37,661 nucleotides of DNA from Ancylobacter novellus (lineage in GTDB: Bacteria; Pseudomonadota; Alphaproteobacteria; Rhizobiales; Xanthobacteraceae). Below are positions 16,126-23,544 of this stretch, one piece after another. A program made the position numbers and the translations under genes. The first letter of the stretch is position 1. Each line of letters opens with the position of its first letter. The notes under the pieces were generated by a model that saw only the letters and a list, made by a program, of their open reading frames with translations, did no database searches and had not been told where the DNA came from. The stretch spans positions 1 through 37,661 of the forward strand of contig QFQD01000028.1 of assembly GCA_003241485.1 (NCBI GenBank), given 5' to 3'.

Positions 16126-17169
16126 TCAGGCCTGGTCTTCCGGGATCACCCGGCCGTCGATCGTCATCGGCTCGCCGTCGAGCGAGAGCGAGTGGCCGCG
16201 CAGCGGAATGTCCATGTGGCAGGGCGTGTCGCGGGTGCCGCCGGCCTCGGTGTTCGGGCCGCTCGACCACAGGAAGTTGCCGTAGAAGGAGCGCGCATCC
16301 ATGGAGAGCCCCGCCTCGCGGTCATAGAGGCCCAGCGTGGTCCAGTGCGCCTTCTTGTGCAGGCCCCAGCCGACATGCGCCATGGCATAGGCGTCCGGGT
16401 CGTTGAAGCTCTCCATATAGCTGCGCAGATACTCCGCCTCGAAGCCGCCGACGATCTTGCGGATCCAGCCGCCCTCGATCTCGATGCGGATCGGCTCGCG
16501 GGCATAGCGCTTGAACGGCAGCAGGATGTCACCGGTGTCGATGACGATCACGCCCTCGCAGGAGCCCTCGTCCGGCCATGTGGCGACGAAGCAGCTCGGC
16601 CAGTGGTCCCAGCCGCCCTTCACGTCGACGAAGCCCTGCTGCTTCAGCACGGGGTAATGCCCGACCTTGCAGCGGAAATCGGTGCCCGCCTTCGAGGTCA
16701 CGGTCATCGTCTTCGCCCGCGCGAGACGGGCCGCTCCCGCGCTGGCGCGGCGCGCATCGTCGAGCGTCGGCTTCATGCGCAGCATCACTTCCGGCGGCTC
16801 GCAGGCCAGCAGCATGCGCGCGCCGGTCTTCAGGATCTCCTCCTGCTCCGGCGAGAACAGCAGCATCATCGTGTCGATGACGAGGTCGGAGTGCTTCATG
16901 GCCTCCAGCGCGGGGCGGTTGCCCTTCAGCGCGGTGTGGCCGACATAGCCGGACTTGTCGCGCGAGAGTGCCACGTCGCCATTCAGCGGCGGCAGTTGCA
17001 GAATGGTGAGCACGCCACCGAGCTGGCCGACCGCGGTGCGGGCGGTGGACACGAGCTGCGGGTTGCTGTCGTCGCTGACCAGCAGCGAGACCTGCTCGCC
17101 GGCCGTGAGCTTTGAAAGGGTGAGCACATCCTTCCAAGCCTCGATAAGCGCCAGATCACTGATTGCCAT
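16126..17169 (-). CDS. nicX: NicX-like Fe(II)-dependent 2,5-dihydroxypyridine 5,6-dioxygenase
   Basis: Ring-opening dioxygenase; Pseudomonas putida NicX converts 2,5-dihydroxypyridine to N-formylmaleamate. The 347-residue protein aligns with NicX along its length: DLVIDTMMLLFSPEQEEILK, EPPEVMLRMKPT, GWDHWPSCF, GDILLPFKRYAREPIRIEIE, GGFEAEYLRSYMESFNDP, RSFYGNFLWSSGPNTE. The three iron ligands of NicX as I recall them fall at identical numbers here: His265 (AHVGWGL), His318 and Asp320 (TPCHMDIPL). Leu104 is kept, but position 105, His in P. putida NicX by my recollection, is Phe, which suggests a changed substrate. AAGGGAAGG precedes the ATG. It is the last gene of the monooxygenase-amidase operon. 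The substrate is probably a substituted dihydroxypyridine. Confidence 0.88.
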   Translation of the reverse strand: MAISDLALIEAWKDVLTLSKLTAGEQVSLLVSDDSNPQLVSTARTAVGQLGGVLTILQLPPLNGDVALSRDKSGYVGHTALKGNRPALEAMKHSDLVIDTMMLLFSPEQEEILKTGARMLLACEPPEVMLRMKPTLDDARRASAGAARLARAKTMTVTSKAGTDFRCKVGHYPVLKQQGFVDVKGGWDHWPSCFVATWPDEGSCEGVIVIDTGDILLPFKRYAREPIRIEIEGGWIRKIVGGFEAEYLRSYMESFNDPDAYAMAHVGWGLHKKAHWTTLGLYDREAGLSMDARSFYGNFLWSSGPNTEAGGTRDTPCHMDIPLRGHSLSLDGEPMTIDGRVIPEDQA

Positions 17170-17216
17170 GATTGCCTTCCCTTCTGGGAATCCTGCGGAG
17201 TTGGAAGTTGCGCGCC

Positions 17217-17741
17217 TCAGGCCAGCGAGCGGTAGGCGCGGTCGAAATGGATCAGCGGCGGCTCGGCCGGGCCGAGGCGCACGGCCCGCACGGTGCCGAA
17301 GAACACGGTGTGGGTGTAGGCCTCGACGCTCTCCGCCAGCGTGCAGTCGACGCTGACCAGCGCGCCCTCCAGCGCCGGTGCGCCGGTGACCAGCGACGCC
17401 CAGCCGGCGTCCTGGAATTTGTCCGCGCCGACAAGGCCCTGCCGGCCGGCGAAACGGTCGGCCACCGGCCGGTTCGCCTCGGCCAGCACATTCACGCAGA
17501 AGGCGCCGAAGCGGGCGATGGCGCGGTGGGCGTCGCCATCGCGGTTGACGCAGATGAGCAGCGTCGGCGGGGCGATCGACACGCTGGCAACCGCCGTGGC
17601 GGTGAGGCCGCGCGCCTCCGTCCCCTGCCCGGCGGTGATGACCGTGACCGCGCTGGCGGTCAGCCCCATGGCGCGCTTGAACGCCTCGACCAGCGCGGGA
17701 TCCACGGCCTCAAGCGGCCGGGCGGCGGAGACGCTGATCAT
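17217..17741 (-). CDS. Flavin reductase (HpaC-like) for the two-component monooxygenase
   Basis: A 174-residue NAD(P)H:flavin reductase of the HpaC/FMN-binding split-barrel family. Visible blocks are AMGLTASAVTVITAG, ARGLTATAVASVSIAPPTLLICVNR (flavin phosphate side), FGAFCVNVLAEANRPVADRFAG and the C-terminal HTVFFGTVRAVRLG with PPLIHFDRAYRSL. It would supply FADH2 to the HpaB-family oxygenase encoded four genes upstream in the same operon. The ATG at 17741 overlaps the stop of the preceding amidase gene by four bases; longer in-frame sequence upstream lies within that amidase gene. A 47-base gap separates it from the nicX-like gene. Confidence 0.88.
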   Translation of the reverse strand: MISVSAARPLEAVDPALVEAFKRAMGLTASAVTVITAGQGTEARGLTATAVASVSIAPPTLLICVNRDGDAHRAIARFGAFCVNVLAEANRPVADRFAGRQGLVGADKFQDAGWASLVTGAPALEGALVSVDCTLAESVEAYTHTVFFGTVRAVRLGPAEPPLIHFDRAYRSLA

Positions 17742-19027
17742 GACATCGCCTTCAGGGCATCTTCGATGAACGCCGCGGCGGCCAGCGTCTCGGCATCCGT
17801 GCCGATCCGCCCGATCACCTGCACGCCGACCGGCAGTCCCTGCGGGCCGAGGCCGGCGGGAACGGCAAGCGCCGGCACATGCAGCAGCGTCCACACCTTG
17901 TTGAACACCGGATCGCCGGTGGCACCCAGACCCGCCGGCGCCTCCCCGGGCGCGGCCGGCGTGATGAGCACGTCGCAGCCGTCGAGCAGTTCCTCGACCA
18001 GCGCTTCGCGGTGCTTCAACACCGCCAGCGCGGCGTCGTAGTCCTCGCGGGTCGCGCGGGCCAGCGTCTCGATGAAGTCGAGCGTGATCGGCGAGAGGCG
18101 CTCGCCCAGCTGGTAGCGCTCATAATCGAGGGTGCGGGGCGTTTCCCAGCCCATCACCGCGTCGAACAGGGCGTAATAGCCCTCGAAGCTCTCGGGCACG
18201 TCCAGTTCGCGCACCGTGCCGCCGGCGGCCTGGATGGCGGCGGTTGCCCGCGCGAGCGCGGCGCGGGTCGCGGGCTCGGCCTGCGCCCAGCGCGAGGTGC
18301 GGAACAGGCCGACGCGCAAGGCGGGGCCGGCCGTGCCCTGCGCCAGCGCCGGCTTTTCCGCCAGCGCCGCGACGGCGAAGGCCGCGTCGCGCACGTCGCG
18401 TGTGACGAGCCCCACATGGTCGAGGCTGTCGGAGAGCGGCTTGACGCCGGTGCGGTTGAGCGTGCCGAAGCTCGGCTTGTAGCCCACCACCCCGCAATAG
18501 GAGGACGGCCGCAGGATGGAGCCTGCGGTCTGCGTGCCGAAGGCGACCTGCACCATGCCTGCTGCCACCGCCGCGCAGGAACCGCTGGACGAGCCGCCGG
18601 GCGTGTGGGCCGTATTATGCGGGTTGCGCGTCTTGCCAGGGCTCTTCAGGGCGAACTCGACCGTGACGGTTTTGCCCATCACGACCCCGCCGAGCCGGCG
18701 GGCCAGTGCCACGGCCGGCGCGTCCCAGGCTGGCTGGTAGCCCTCATAGACCTCCGAGCCATAGCTCGTGGGCATGTCGGCGGTGTCGATGATGTCCTTG
18801 ACGCCGAAAGTGACGCCCGCCAGCGGCCCCGCAGGCGCGGCGAAGGCCTCGGCCAGCGCCCGCTCGCGGTCGAAATAGGCGAAGGCCTGCACCTGCGGCT
18901 CGGCCGCAGCGATGCGGTCGGCGAAGGCCGCGCACACCGTCTGCGCGGTAAGGCTGCTGTCGTTTACCCGCGCCGCGGTCTCGCGGGCGGAAAGCTCGGT
19001 GAGGGAGGTCGGCGCGGTTTCCGTCAT
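17738..19027 (-). CDS. Amidase (amidase-signature family), copy 1
   Basis: A 429-residue C-N hydrolase. The Ser-cisSer-Lys machinery is complete: the catalytic Lys in FGVKDIIDTADMPTSYGS, the glycine-serine stretch TPGGSSSGSCAAVAAGM, and the nucleophile Ser in FGTQTAGSILRPSSYCGV. It starts at the ATG at 19027, which shares one base with the stop of the second amidase gene (TGATG), so translation is coupled. It differs clearly in sequence from that neighbour (TQTAGSILRPSS against SDGAGSTRLPAS), so it is not a recent duplicate. In context it may hydrolyse an N-acyl amide or the amide of a ring-opened pyridine such as a maleamate analogue. The family is broad, and the substrate cannot be read from sequence. 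Confidence 0.9.
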   Translation of the reverse strand: MTETAPTSLTELSARETAARVNDSSLTAQTVCAAFADRIAAAEPQVQAFAYFDRERALAEAFAAPAGPLAGVTFGVKDIIDTADMPTSYGSEVYEGYQPAWDAPAVALARRLGGVVMGKTVTVEFALKSPGKTRNPHNTAHTPGGSSSGSCAAVAAGMVQVAFGTQTAGSILRPSSYCGVVGYKPSFGTLNRTGVKPLSDSLDHVGLVTRDVRDAAFAVAALAEKPALAQGTAGPALRVGLFRTSRWAQAEPATRAALARATAAIQAAGGTVRELDVPESFEGYYALFDAVMGWETPRTLDYERYQLGERLSPITLDFIETLARATREDYDAALAVLKHREALVEELLDGCDVLITPAAPGEAPAGLGATGDPVFNKVWTLLHVPALAVPAGLGPQGLPVGVQVIGRIGTDAETLAAAAFIEDALKAMS

Positions 19028-20493
19028 CACACCACTCCCGCGGCCAGCGAGGGCCGCTTGCCGAACCACGGGCGCGCCCGCTCCAACTGACCCGCGAGGC
19101 TGAACAGCAGCCCGTCATTGCCGAGCCCGGCGCCGAAATGCGCACCGATCGGCAAGCCACCCGCCGACTGGCCGAGCGGCACGCTCATGGCCGGGCAGCC
19201 CGCGGCATTGAAGACGCAGGTGAACGGCGCATGGGCCCAGAACGCGTCGTAGAAATCGTCGAGCCGCTTGCCCGCGCCCGCCAGCCGGCCGAGCCGCGGC
19301 GGCAATTCGGCCGCCGTCGGCGAGAGCAGCACGTCGTAGCGCTGGAAGAAGCGCCCGAGCGCCCGCGCGGACTGGTGCAGCGTGTTCACCGCGCCGAGAT
19401 AGGCGGTCGCCGGCAATGCCCGCGCCTCGCGCACCCACTCGGCATTGACCGGCTCGATGGCGCCGAGCGGATCGGCGAGGCCGAGCGCCTTGCCGCGCAT
19501 CTCCACCGCCGGGGCGACATTGACGCCGACGATGATGCGCCAGGCCGCCTTCAGCGCGTGGGCGTCATAGCCCGCCTCGCAGATCTCGACATGGTGGCCG
19601 AGTTCCTCGCACAGCGCGGCGGTCTCTTCCGCCACCCGCCGGCATTCGGGATCGACCGGGGTGCCCAGCGGCGAGTCCGGCGTGAAGCCGATGCGCAGAC
19701 GCCCCGGCTCGCGCGTCACCTGCGCGAGGTAGCTCTCCGGCCAGACGGGGGAGAAATAGGGATCGCCAATGTCCGGCCCGGCGGTGGCGTCGAGCAGCGC
19801 GGCGTTGTCGCGCACGCTCCAGCTGGCGGCATGGGGGGTCGACATGCCGGCAATGGCTTCCACCACCACCGGGCCGAGCGGGTTGAGCATGCGGCTCGGC
19901 TTGAAGCCGAACAGGCCGCAATGCGAGGCCGGAAGACGCGTGGAGCCGGCACCGTCCGAGGTGTTGGCCATCGGCACATAGCCGGCCGCCACCGCGGCGG
20001 TGGAGCCGCCCGAGGAACCGCCGGGGCTGAGCGAAAGGTCCCACGGGTTGCGCGAAGGGCCGAAGGCATCGGGCTCGGTGGTGAAGCTCAGCGCGAATTC
20101 CGGCGTATTGGTCTTGGCGATGATGACGAGGCCGGCGGCCTTGTAGCGGGCAACCAGCGTGCCGTCGCGCCCCGACACCGCGTCGCGGAACAGGTTCGAG
20201 CCGGTGGACAGCACGGTACCGTCCATCTCGAAGCCGGTGTTCTTCAACAGGAACGGCACGCCGGTGAAGGGGCCGGCCGGCAGACCCTCCGCAATGGCCT
20301 GGCGCCCCTTCTCCTCGAAGCGATGGACCAAAGCGTGAAGCTGCGGCTCGTGCGCCGCGACGCGCGAGAGCGCCGCGTCGAGCAGTTCGTCCGCGCTCAC
20401 CTCGCCGGTGCGCACGAGCTGCGCAAGGCCGATGGCGTCATAGGATTCGTAGTCGGCAAAACCTTCATGGGTGGAGGGGCTTGCGGGGCTCAT
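19027..20493 (-). CDS. Amidase (amidase-signature family), copy 2
   Basis: A 488-residue amidase. Catalytic Lys in VPFLLKNTGFEMDGT, the LSPGGSSGGSTAAVAAGY stretch with the cis-Ser, and the nucleophile Ser in TSDGAGSTRLPASHCGLFGFKPS are present. The C-terminal half carries the usual AHAPFTCVFNAAGCPAMSVP segment. It resembles the 6-aminohexanoate-cyclic-dimer-hydrolase/NylA-like branch in overall style, though that is a weak impression. The ATG at 20493 overlaps the SnoaL-like stop by four bases (ATGA). With the second amidase directly after it, the operon provides two separate C-N hydrolases, which fits sequential removal of an N-acyl group and then of ammonia. That reading is inference. Confidence 0.9.
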   Translation of the reverse strand: MSPASPSTHEGFADYESYDAIGLAQLVRTGEVSADELLDAALSRVAAHEPQLHALVHRFEEKGRQAIAEGLPAGPFTGVPFLLKNTGFEMDGTVLSTGSNLFRDAVSGRDGTLVARYKAAGLVIIAKTNTPEFALSFTTEPDAFGPSRNPWDLSLSPGGSSGGSTAAVAAGYVPMANTSDGAGSTRLPASHCGLFGFKPSRMLNPLGPVVVEAIAGMSTPHAASWSVRDNAALLDATAGPDIGDPYFSPVWPESYLAQVTREPGRLRIGFTPDSPLGTPVDPECRRVAEETAALCEELGHHVEICEAGYDAHALKAAWRIIVGVNVAPAVEMRGKALGLADPLGAIEPVNAEWVREARALPATAYLGAVNTLHQSARALGRFFQRYDVLLSPTAAELPPRLGRLAGAGKRLDDFYDAFWAHAPFTCVFNAAGCPAMSVPLGQSAGGLPIGAHFGAGLGNDGLLFSLAGQLERARPWFGKRPSLAAGVV

Positions 20494-20936
20494 GCCGTTA
20501 CCTGCGCGATCTGCCGCTGGAACGCGGCGGGGTCCCAATAGTCCCGCGTGCTGCGCAGGGCGCCGTCGACGATGTCGAACAGATGCACGCCGCGCAGTTC
20601 GATGGGCCGGCCTCGGGTCGGCAGACCCTTGATATCGACGCCGAGCACGCCTGTGAGGGTGTAGACCACCGCGACGCTGGCGCCGGCATCGATACGCTCG
20701 CGCGGCTGCCAATGCGCGTGCGTGATGAAACCGAAGAAGCGGTCGAGCCCGGTCTGGAGCGCCTCGCGCCCCTGCCGGCGGGCGCCATTATGCGCCTCCT
20801 CGTGCCAGCCATCCTCGGCATAGAGCGCGGCGGCGGCACCGGCGTCATGGCGGTTATAGGCCGCGTAGAAGGCCTCGACCGCATCGGTTGCGCCGAGATC
20901 GGTCGCGGAAGAGGTGTCGGCTACGTGGTCGGCCAC
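20490..20936 (-). CDS. SnoaL-like/NTF2-fold protein
   Basis: A 148-residue polyketide-cyclase/nuclear-transport-factor-2-fold protein. The pattern is typical: VEAFYAAYNRHDAGAAAALY, AEDGWHEEAHNGARRQGREA, LQTGLDRFFGFI, a central beta sheet, and RGVHLFDIVDGALRSTRDYWDP at the end. I chose the GTG at 20936 because GGAGG lies six bases upstream; an in-frame ATG at 20984 would run into a hairpin. It sits between the monooxygenase and the amidases. Family members act as small cyclases, isomerases, hydrolases or ligand binders, and in flavin-monooxygenase clusters they can process the hydroxylated product. The precise role here is unknown. Confidence 0.82.
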   Translation of the reverse strand: MADHVADTSSATDLGATDAVEAFYAAYNRHDAGAAAALYAEDGWHEEAHNGARRQGREALQTGLDRFFGFITHAHWQPRERIDAGASVAVVYTLTGVLGVDIKGLPTRGRPIELRGVHLFDIVDGALRSTRDYWDPAAFQRQIAQVTA

Positions 20937-20984
20937 GTCGAGCCTCCGGTCATGCGTCGGCGGGAATCGAGGGCGAAGAAGCAA

Positions 20985-21019
20985 GCCGGACCGCCCGCGG
21001 GGGGCGCGGACGGTCCGGC
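20985..21019 (-). terminator. Strong hairpin between the monooxygenase and SnoaL-like genes
   Basis: Nine-base arms GCCGGACCG (20985-20993) and CGGTCCGGC (21011-21019) with further pairing inside form a very GC-rich stem in the 96-base gap. In the direction of transcription it is followed by TTGCTTCTTCG, only moderately T-rich. It may act as a partial terminator or protect the upstream monooxygenase message, raising its level above the downstream genes. Confidence 0.5.
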
Positions 21020-21032
21020 AAAGACCCGCGGA

Positions 21033-22517
21033 TCAGGGCATGCCTGCGAGGGTCTTCACCTGCTCGATGAAGCGCTCGCGCTTCACCTCGTTATAGAGGC
21101 GCTCGCGCAGACGCGGCGCGGGGCTGGCATTGACGTTCTCGAACAGCGCAACGCGGCCGGCGAGGGACGAGGAGGTCATGTCCCACACGAAGTTCATCAG
21201 CTGCTCCTTGACCGCGGCGCTGACGCCCTTGCCGGGCAGCAGTTCGTCGAGGTGGTGGCCGATCTCCGGGTTGTCGAAGGCCGCCTTGCCGAAGCGCATC
21301 ACCAGACCCTGGCCGCAGAGTTCCTGCAGGATGTGGATGATGCGGGGATAGTGCTCGATGGAGTAGAGACGGCCAGCGGTCAGCATGCCGACGTCGGGCG
21401 CCATCACCTCGCCCTCGGTGGGCTTGGCCAGCGCTTCGGCGGCGGTCACAAACGCGCGCAGCGTCTGGGCGTACTGGATGATCTCGCCCAGCATGCCCTG
21501 CACGGCGGGGATGTGCGCGGTGCCGAGCACGTCCAGCACCATCTGGCCGGCGCCGACGAACAGCTCCGCCTTCACGGTGAGACGGGTGAGCACGTGCCAG
21601 TGCGCGAACACGCAGACCGGCCCGTAATAGGACATGGCGCTCGGGTCGCCGAGGTTGAAGATGCGGTCCGTCGGCACGAAGACGTTGTCGAAGATGATGA
21701 GCTGGTCGGCTTCCTCGCCAAGGCGGGCGACCGGATGGTCGAACGGATCGGCGCCGGGATGGGAGACCATCTCGCGCGAGATCAGCTTGATGCCCTCGGC
21801 ATTGATCGGCACCGAGGCCCAGATGCAGGCTTCGGCCGGCGTGTCGCGGATGCCGCCGAGATTGGTGAAGAAGATCTCGTTGGCCTGCGCCGAGATCGAG
21901 CCGACCGTCTTGGCGCCGGAGACGCGGATGCCGCCCTTCTCGACGCTCTTCACCTTCAGCAGCGAGGCTTCCGCGCCCTTCGGCGAGGAGCGGTCGTTCT
22001 GCGGGCCGGTCAGGCTTTCGGAAGCGGTGAGGTTGTTGTCGCGGCCATAGGCGACATAGCGCTCGATATTCTCGGCGAAATCGGGCGCGCAGCCCTCGAT
22101 CAGCGATTTCTTCGACTTGAAGGTCGGGAGATAGGCGAGCAGGCCCACCGCGATGGCCGGAGCGAGATCCGGCGGGCGGCCGAAGGTGCCGGCGGTCTTG
22201 AGGCTGGTGTACTCGATCATCTTGCGACGGTCGGCGAGGTCAGCCTGGGTGCGCGGCACCTGCCAGGAGCGGCTCGCCACCGCGCCGCTGTCGTCGATAT
22301 AGGTCGTGGCGTCGGCGAATTCCGGCTTGAACTGGTCGTCGAACATCGAGGCGATGAGGTCGACGCCGGCGGACAGGGCCGGGTTGTCGAACACGCTGGC
22401 GATGCGCTTGCCGCCAACCCACAATGCGCGACCGTCGTCGAGCGTCTTCTTGAATTCGTCACCGGTCTTGAGCTTGTGGGCCACGGGAAGGTCCCGCTTC
22501 GGCGTCTGCGCGTTCAT
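21033..22517 (-). CDS. FADH2-dependent monooxygenase, HpaB (4-hydroxyphenylacetate 3-hydroxylase) family
   Basis: A 494-residue oxygenase component with the acyl-CoA-dehydrogenase-like fold of the HpaB family. Visible blocks include LWVGGKRIASVFDNPAL, the substrate/flavin segment MIEYTSLKTAGTFGRPPD (100-117), TGPQNDRSSP, VSGAKTVGSISAQANEIFF, DQLIIFDNVFVPTDRIF and VLGTAHIPAVQGMLGEII, with the C-terminal YPRIIHILQELCGQGLVMRF and LAGRVALFENVNASP. The ATG at 22517 follows GGAGAG by seven bases. The family hydroxylates phenols or hydroxylated heteroaromatics with O2 and FADH2 from a separate reductase, encoded downstream in the same operon. Next to a NicX homologue, hydroxylation of a 3-hydroxypyridine is a plausible reaction. 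Dehalogenation or other phenol hydroxylation cannot be excluded. Confidence 0.9.
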   Translation of the reverse strand: MNAQTPKRDLPVAHKLKTGDEFKKTLDDGRALWVGGKRIASVFDNPALSAGVDLIASMFDDQFKPEFADATTYIDDSGAVASRSWQVPRTQADLADRRKMIEYTSLKTAGTFGRPPDLAPAIAVGLLAYLPTFKSKKSLIEGCAPDFAENIERYVAYGRDNNLTASESLTGPQNDRSSPKGAEASLLKVKSVEKGGIRVSGAKTVGSISAQANEIFFTNLGGIRDTPAEACIWASVPINAEGIKLISREMVSHPGADPFDHPVARLGEEADQLIIFDNVFVPTDRIFNLGDPSAMSYYGPVCVFAHWHVLTRLTVKAELFVGAGQMVLDVLGTAHIPAVQGMLGEIIQYAQTLRAFVTAAEALAKPTEGEVMAPDVGMLTAGRLYSIEHYPRIIHILQELCGQGLVMRFGKAAFDNPEIGHHLDELLPGKGVSAAVKEQLMNFVWDMTSSSLAGRVALFENVNASPAPRLRERLYNEVKRERFIEQVKTLAGMP

Positions 22518-22998
22518 CGTCCGCTCTCCTTTGAAGGACCCGTTTCCCGGACGTATTCTTGGTCGATCTTGATCGGGCACATAGGCGAGGCGGGCGCGCC
22601 GCGAAAAACCGGCGGCGCACGCCCCGTGTCGGGCTCGGGTGGCATGATCCAACCATTAAACCAGAGAAATGGTCAAGCCCCTTCCGCAGGCAAACAAGCT
22701 GCCTAAATTTAGATCATGAAGGCCAAGAACGAAACTTTCTTTCTCAAGGATCGGCCTGCGTGGCAATTGAATGCTCATTTTCTGCCGCAACGGGTTCGGA
22801 TGTTCCGCTTAAAAATTAGCCAAAACAAAATCCCGACCGCACTGCAGCAACCAAAGCCGCCTTAATTTACCGTCCAATCGCTTGACCAAAATGTTTGGTT
22901 CTGGCTTTTTGGTTGAGGACGACGACGGACTGTTCAGCGCGATGGGCGCCATCGCGGGAGAGGTCGGCATGCAACGCGCCGGACAAGCACCCGACCGA
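22518..22998. promoter_or_regulatory. 481-base non-coding region upstream of the monooxygenase operon, with AT-rich core and inverted repeats
   Basis: No convincing gene is present. GC content drops between about 22640 and 22910. Palindromic elements are ACCA-6-TGGT on the minus strand near 22659-22672, a perfect CTAAATTTAG at 22703-22712, and ACCAAA-3-TTTGGT at 22885-22899. The first and last are each preceded by CTTG on their own strand (CTTGACCA), in opposite orientations, and continue into TGGTT. These are candidate operators for the monooxygenase operon, perhaps for one of the GntR regulators nearby. I could not fix a -10 element. Confidence 0.45.
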
Positions 22999-23451
22999 TC
23001 ACTGGGCACCGCGCCGGCGGCAGTCCAGCGCCGGGCTTCCGGCCGCTTCCCTGCATATCAGATCGATCGCCGGCTCGCGCGTTCCGGCGCGCCGCGCCAG
23101 GCGGATATCGCTGCGGGTCGACACGTCTTCCCCGGCATAGCCACACCAGAGCGACTGTATCGGCATCTGGTCCTCCTGCGCGTTGAGCAGCAGCACCTCG
23201 CCGGTCGCCGGCTTCGACCACAGCCGCGTCTCCAGTCGCCCGCCCGCCGCAGCGGTGCCGACGGGCGCGGAGTACCAATGCGCGATGGCCGCCGCGCAGG
23301 CGACCGGCCGCGCGGTCTCGTTCTCCACCCGCAGGGGCACGGCCTCAAGGCCCTGCGTGCCGCGTGCGATGACATGCACTTCCTCGGCAGCGACGACGGT
23401 CGCCACCGACATAGCAAAAACAAAACAAAAACCAGCAATAGACTTGCGCAT
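22999..23451 (-). CDS. Small secreted/periplasmic protein of unknown function
   Basis: A 150-residue protein with a clear Sec signal peptide: MRK, hydrophobic core AGFCFVFAMSVATVV, and a likely cleavage after AA-AEE near residue 22. The mature part is a beta-rich pattern (EVHVIARGTQGLEAVPLRVENETARP) with several Cys residues (in VACAAA, SLWCGYAG, DLICREA and ALDCRRR), enough for disulfides in the periplasm. I chose the ATG at 23451 because GGGAGAG lies about nine bases upstream; a GTG at 23460 is possible. It is divergent from the binding-protein gene (94-base gap) and 481 bases before the monooxygenase start on the same strand. I do not recognise the family. A periplasmic partner of the importer is one guess. 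Confidence 0.65.
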   Translation of the reverse strand: MRKSIAGFCFVFAMSVATVVAAEEVHVIARGTQGLEAVPLRVENETARPVACAAAIAHWYSAPVGTAAAGGRLETRLWSKPATGEVLLLNAQEDQMPIQSLWCGYAGEDVSTRSDIRLARRAGTREPAIDLICREAAGSPALDCRRRGAQ

Positions 23452-23544
23452 TCCTGCCACTCTCCCGCCAACAGTTCGATCTGATAGTATAAATTGGCCG
23501 GACTTTAAATAAAAATTCCACAGGGACTATAACGAGGACCTTCC

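Noticed and set aside
20481..22706. Long plus-strand open frame opposite the SnoaL-like and monooxygenase genes
   Set aside because: No domain is recognisable. The minus-strand frames give complete family matches.
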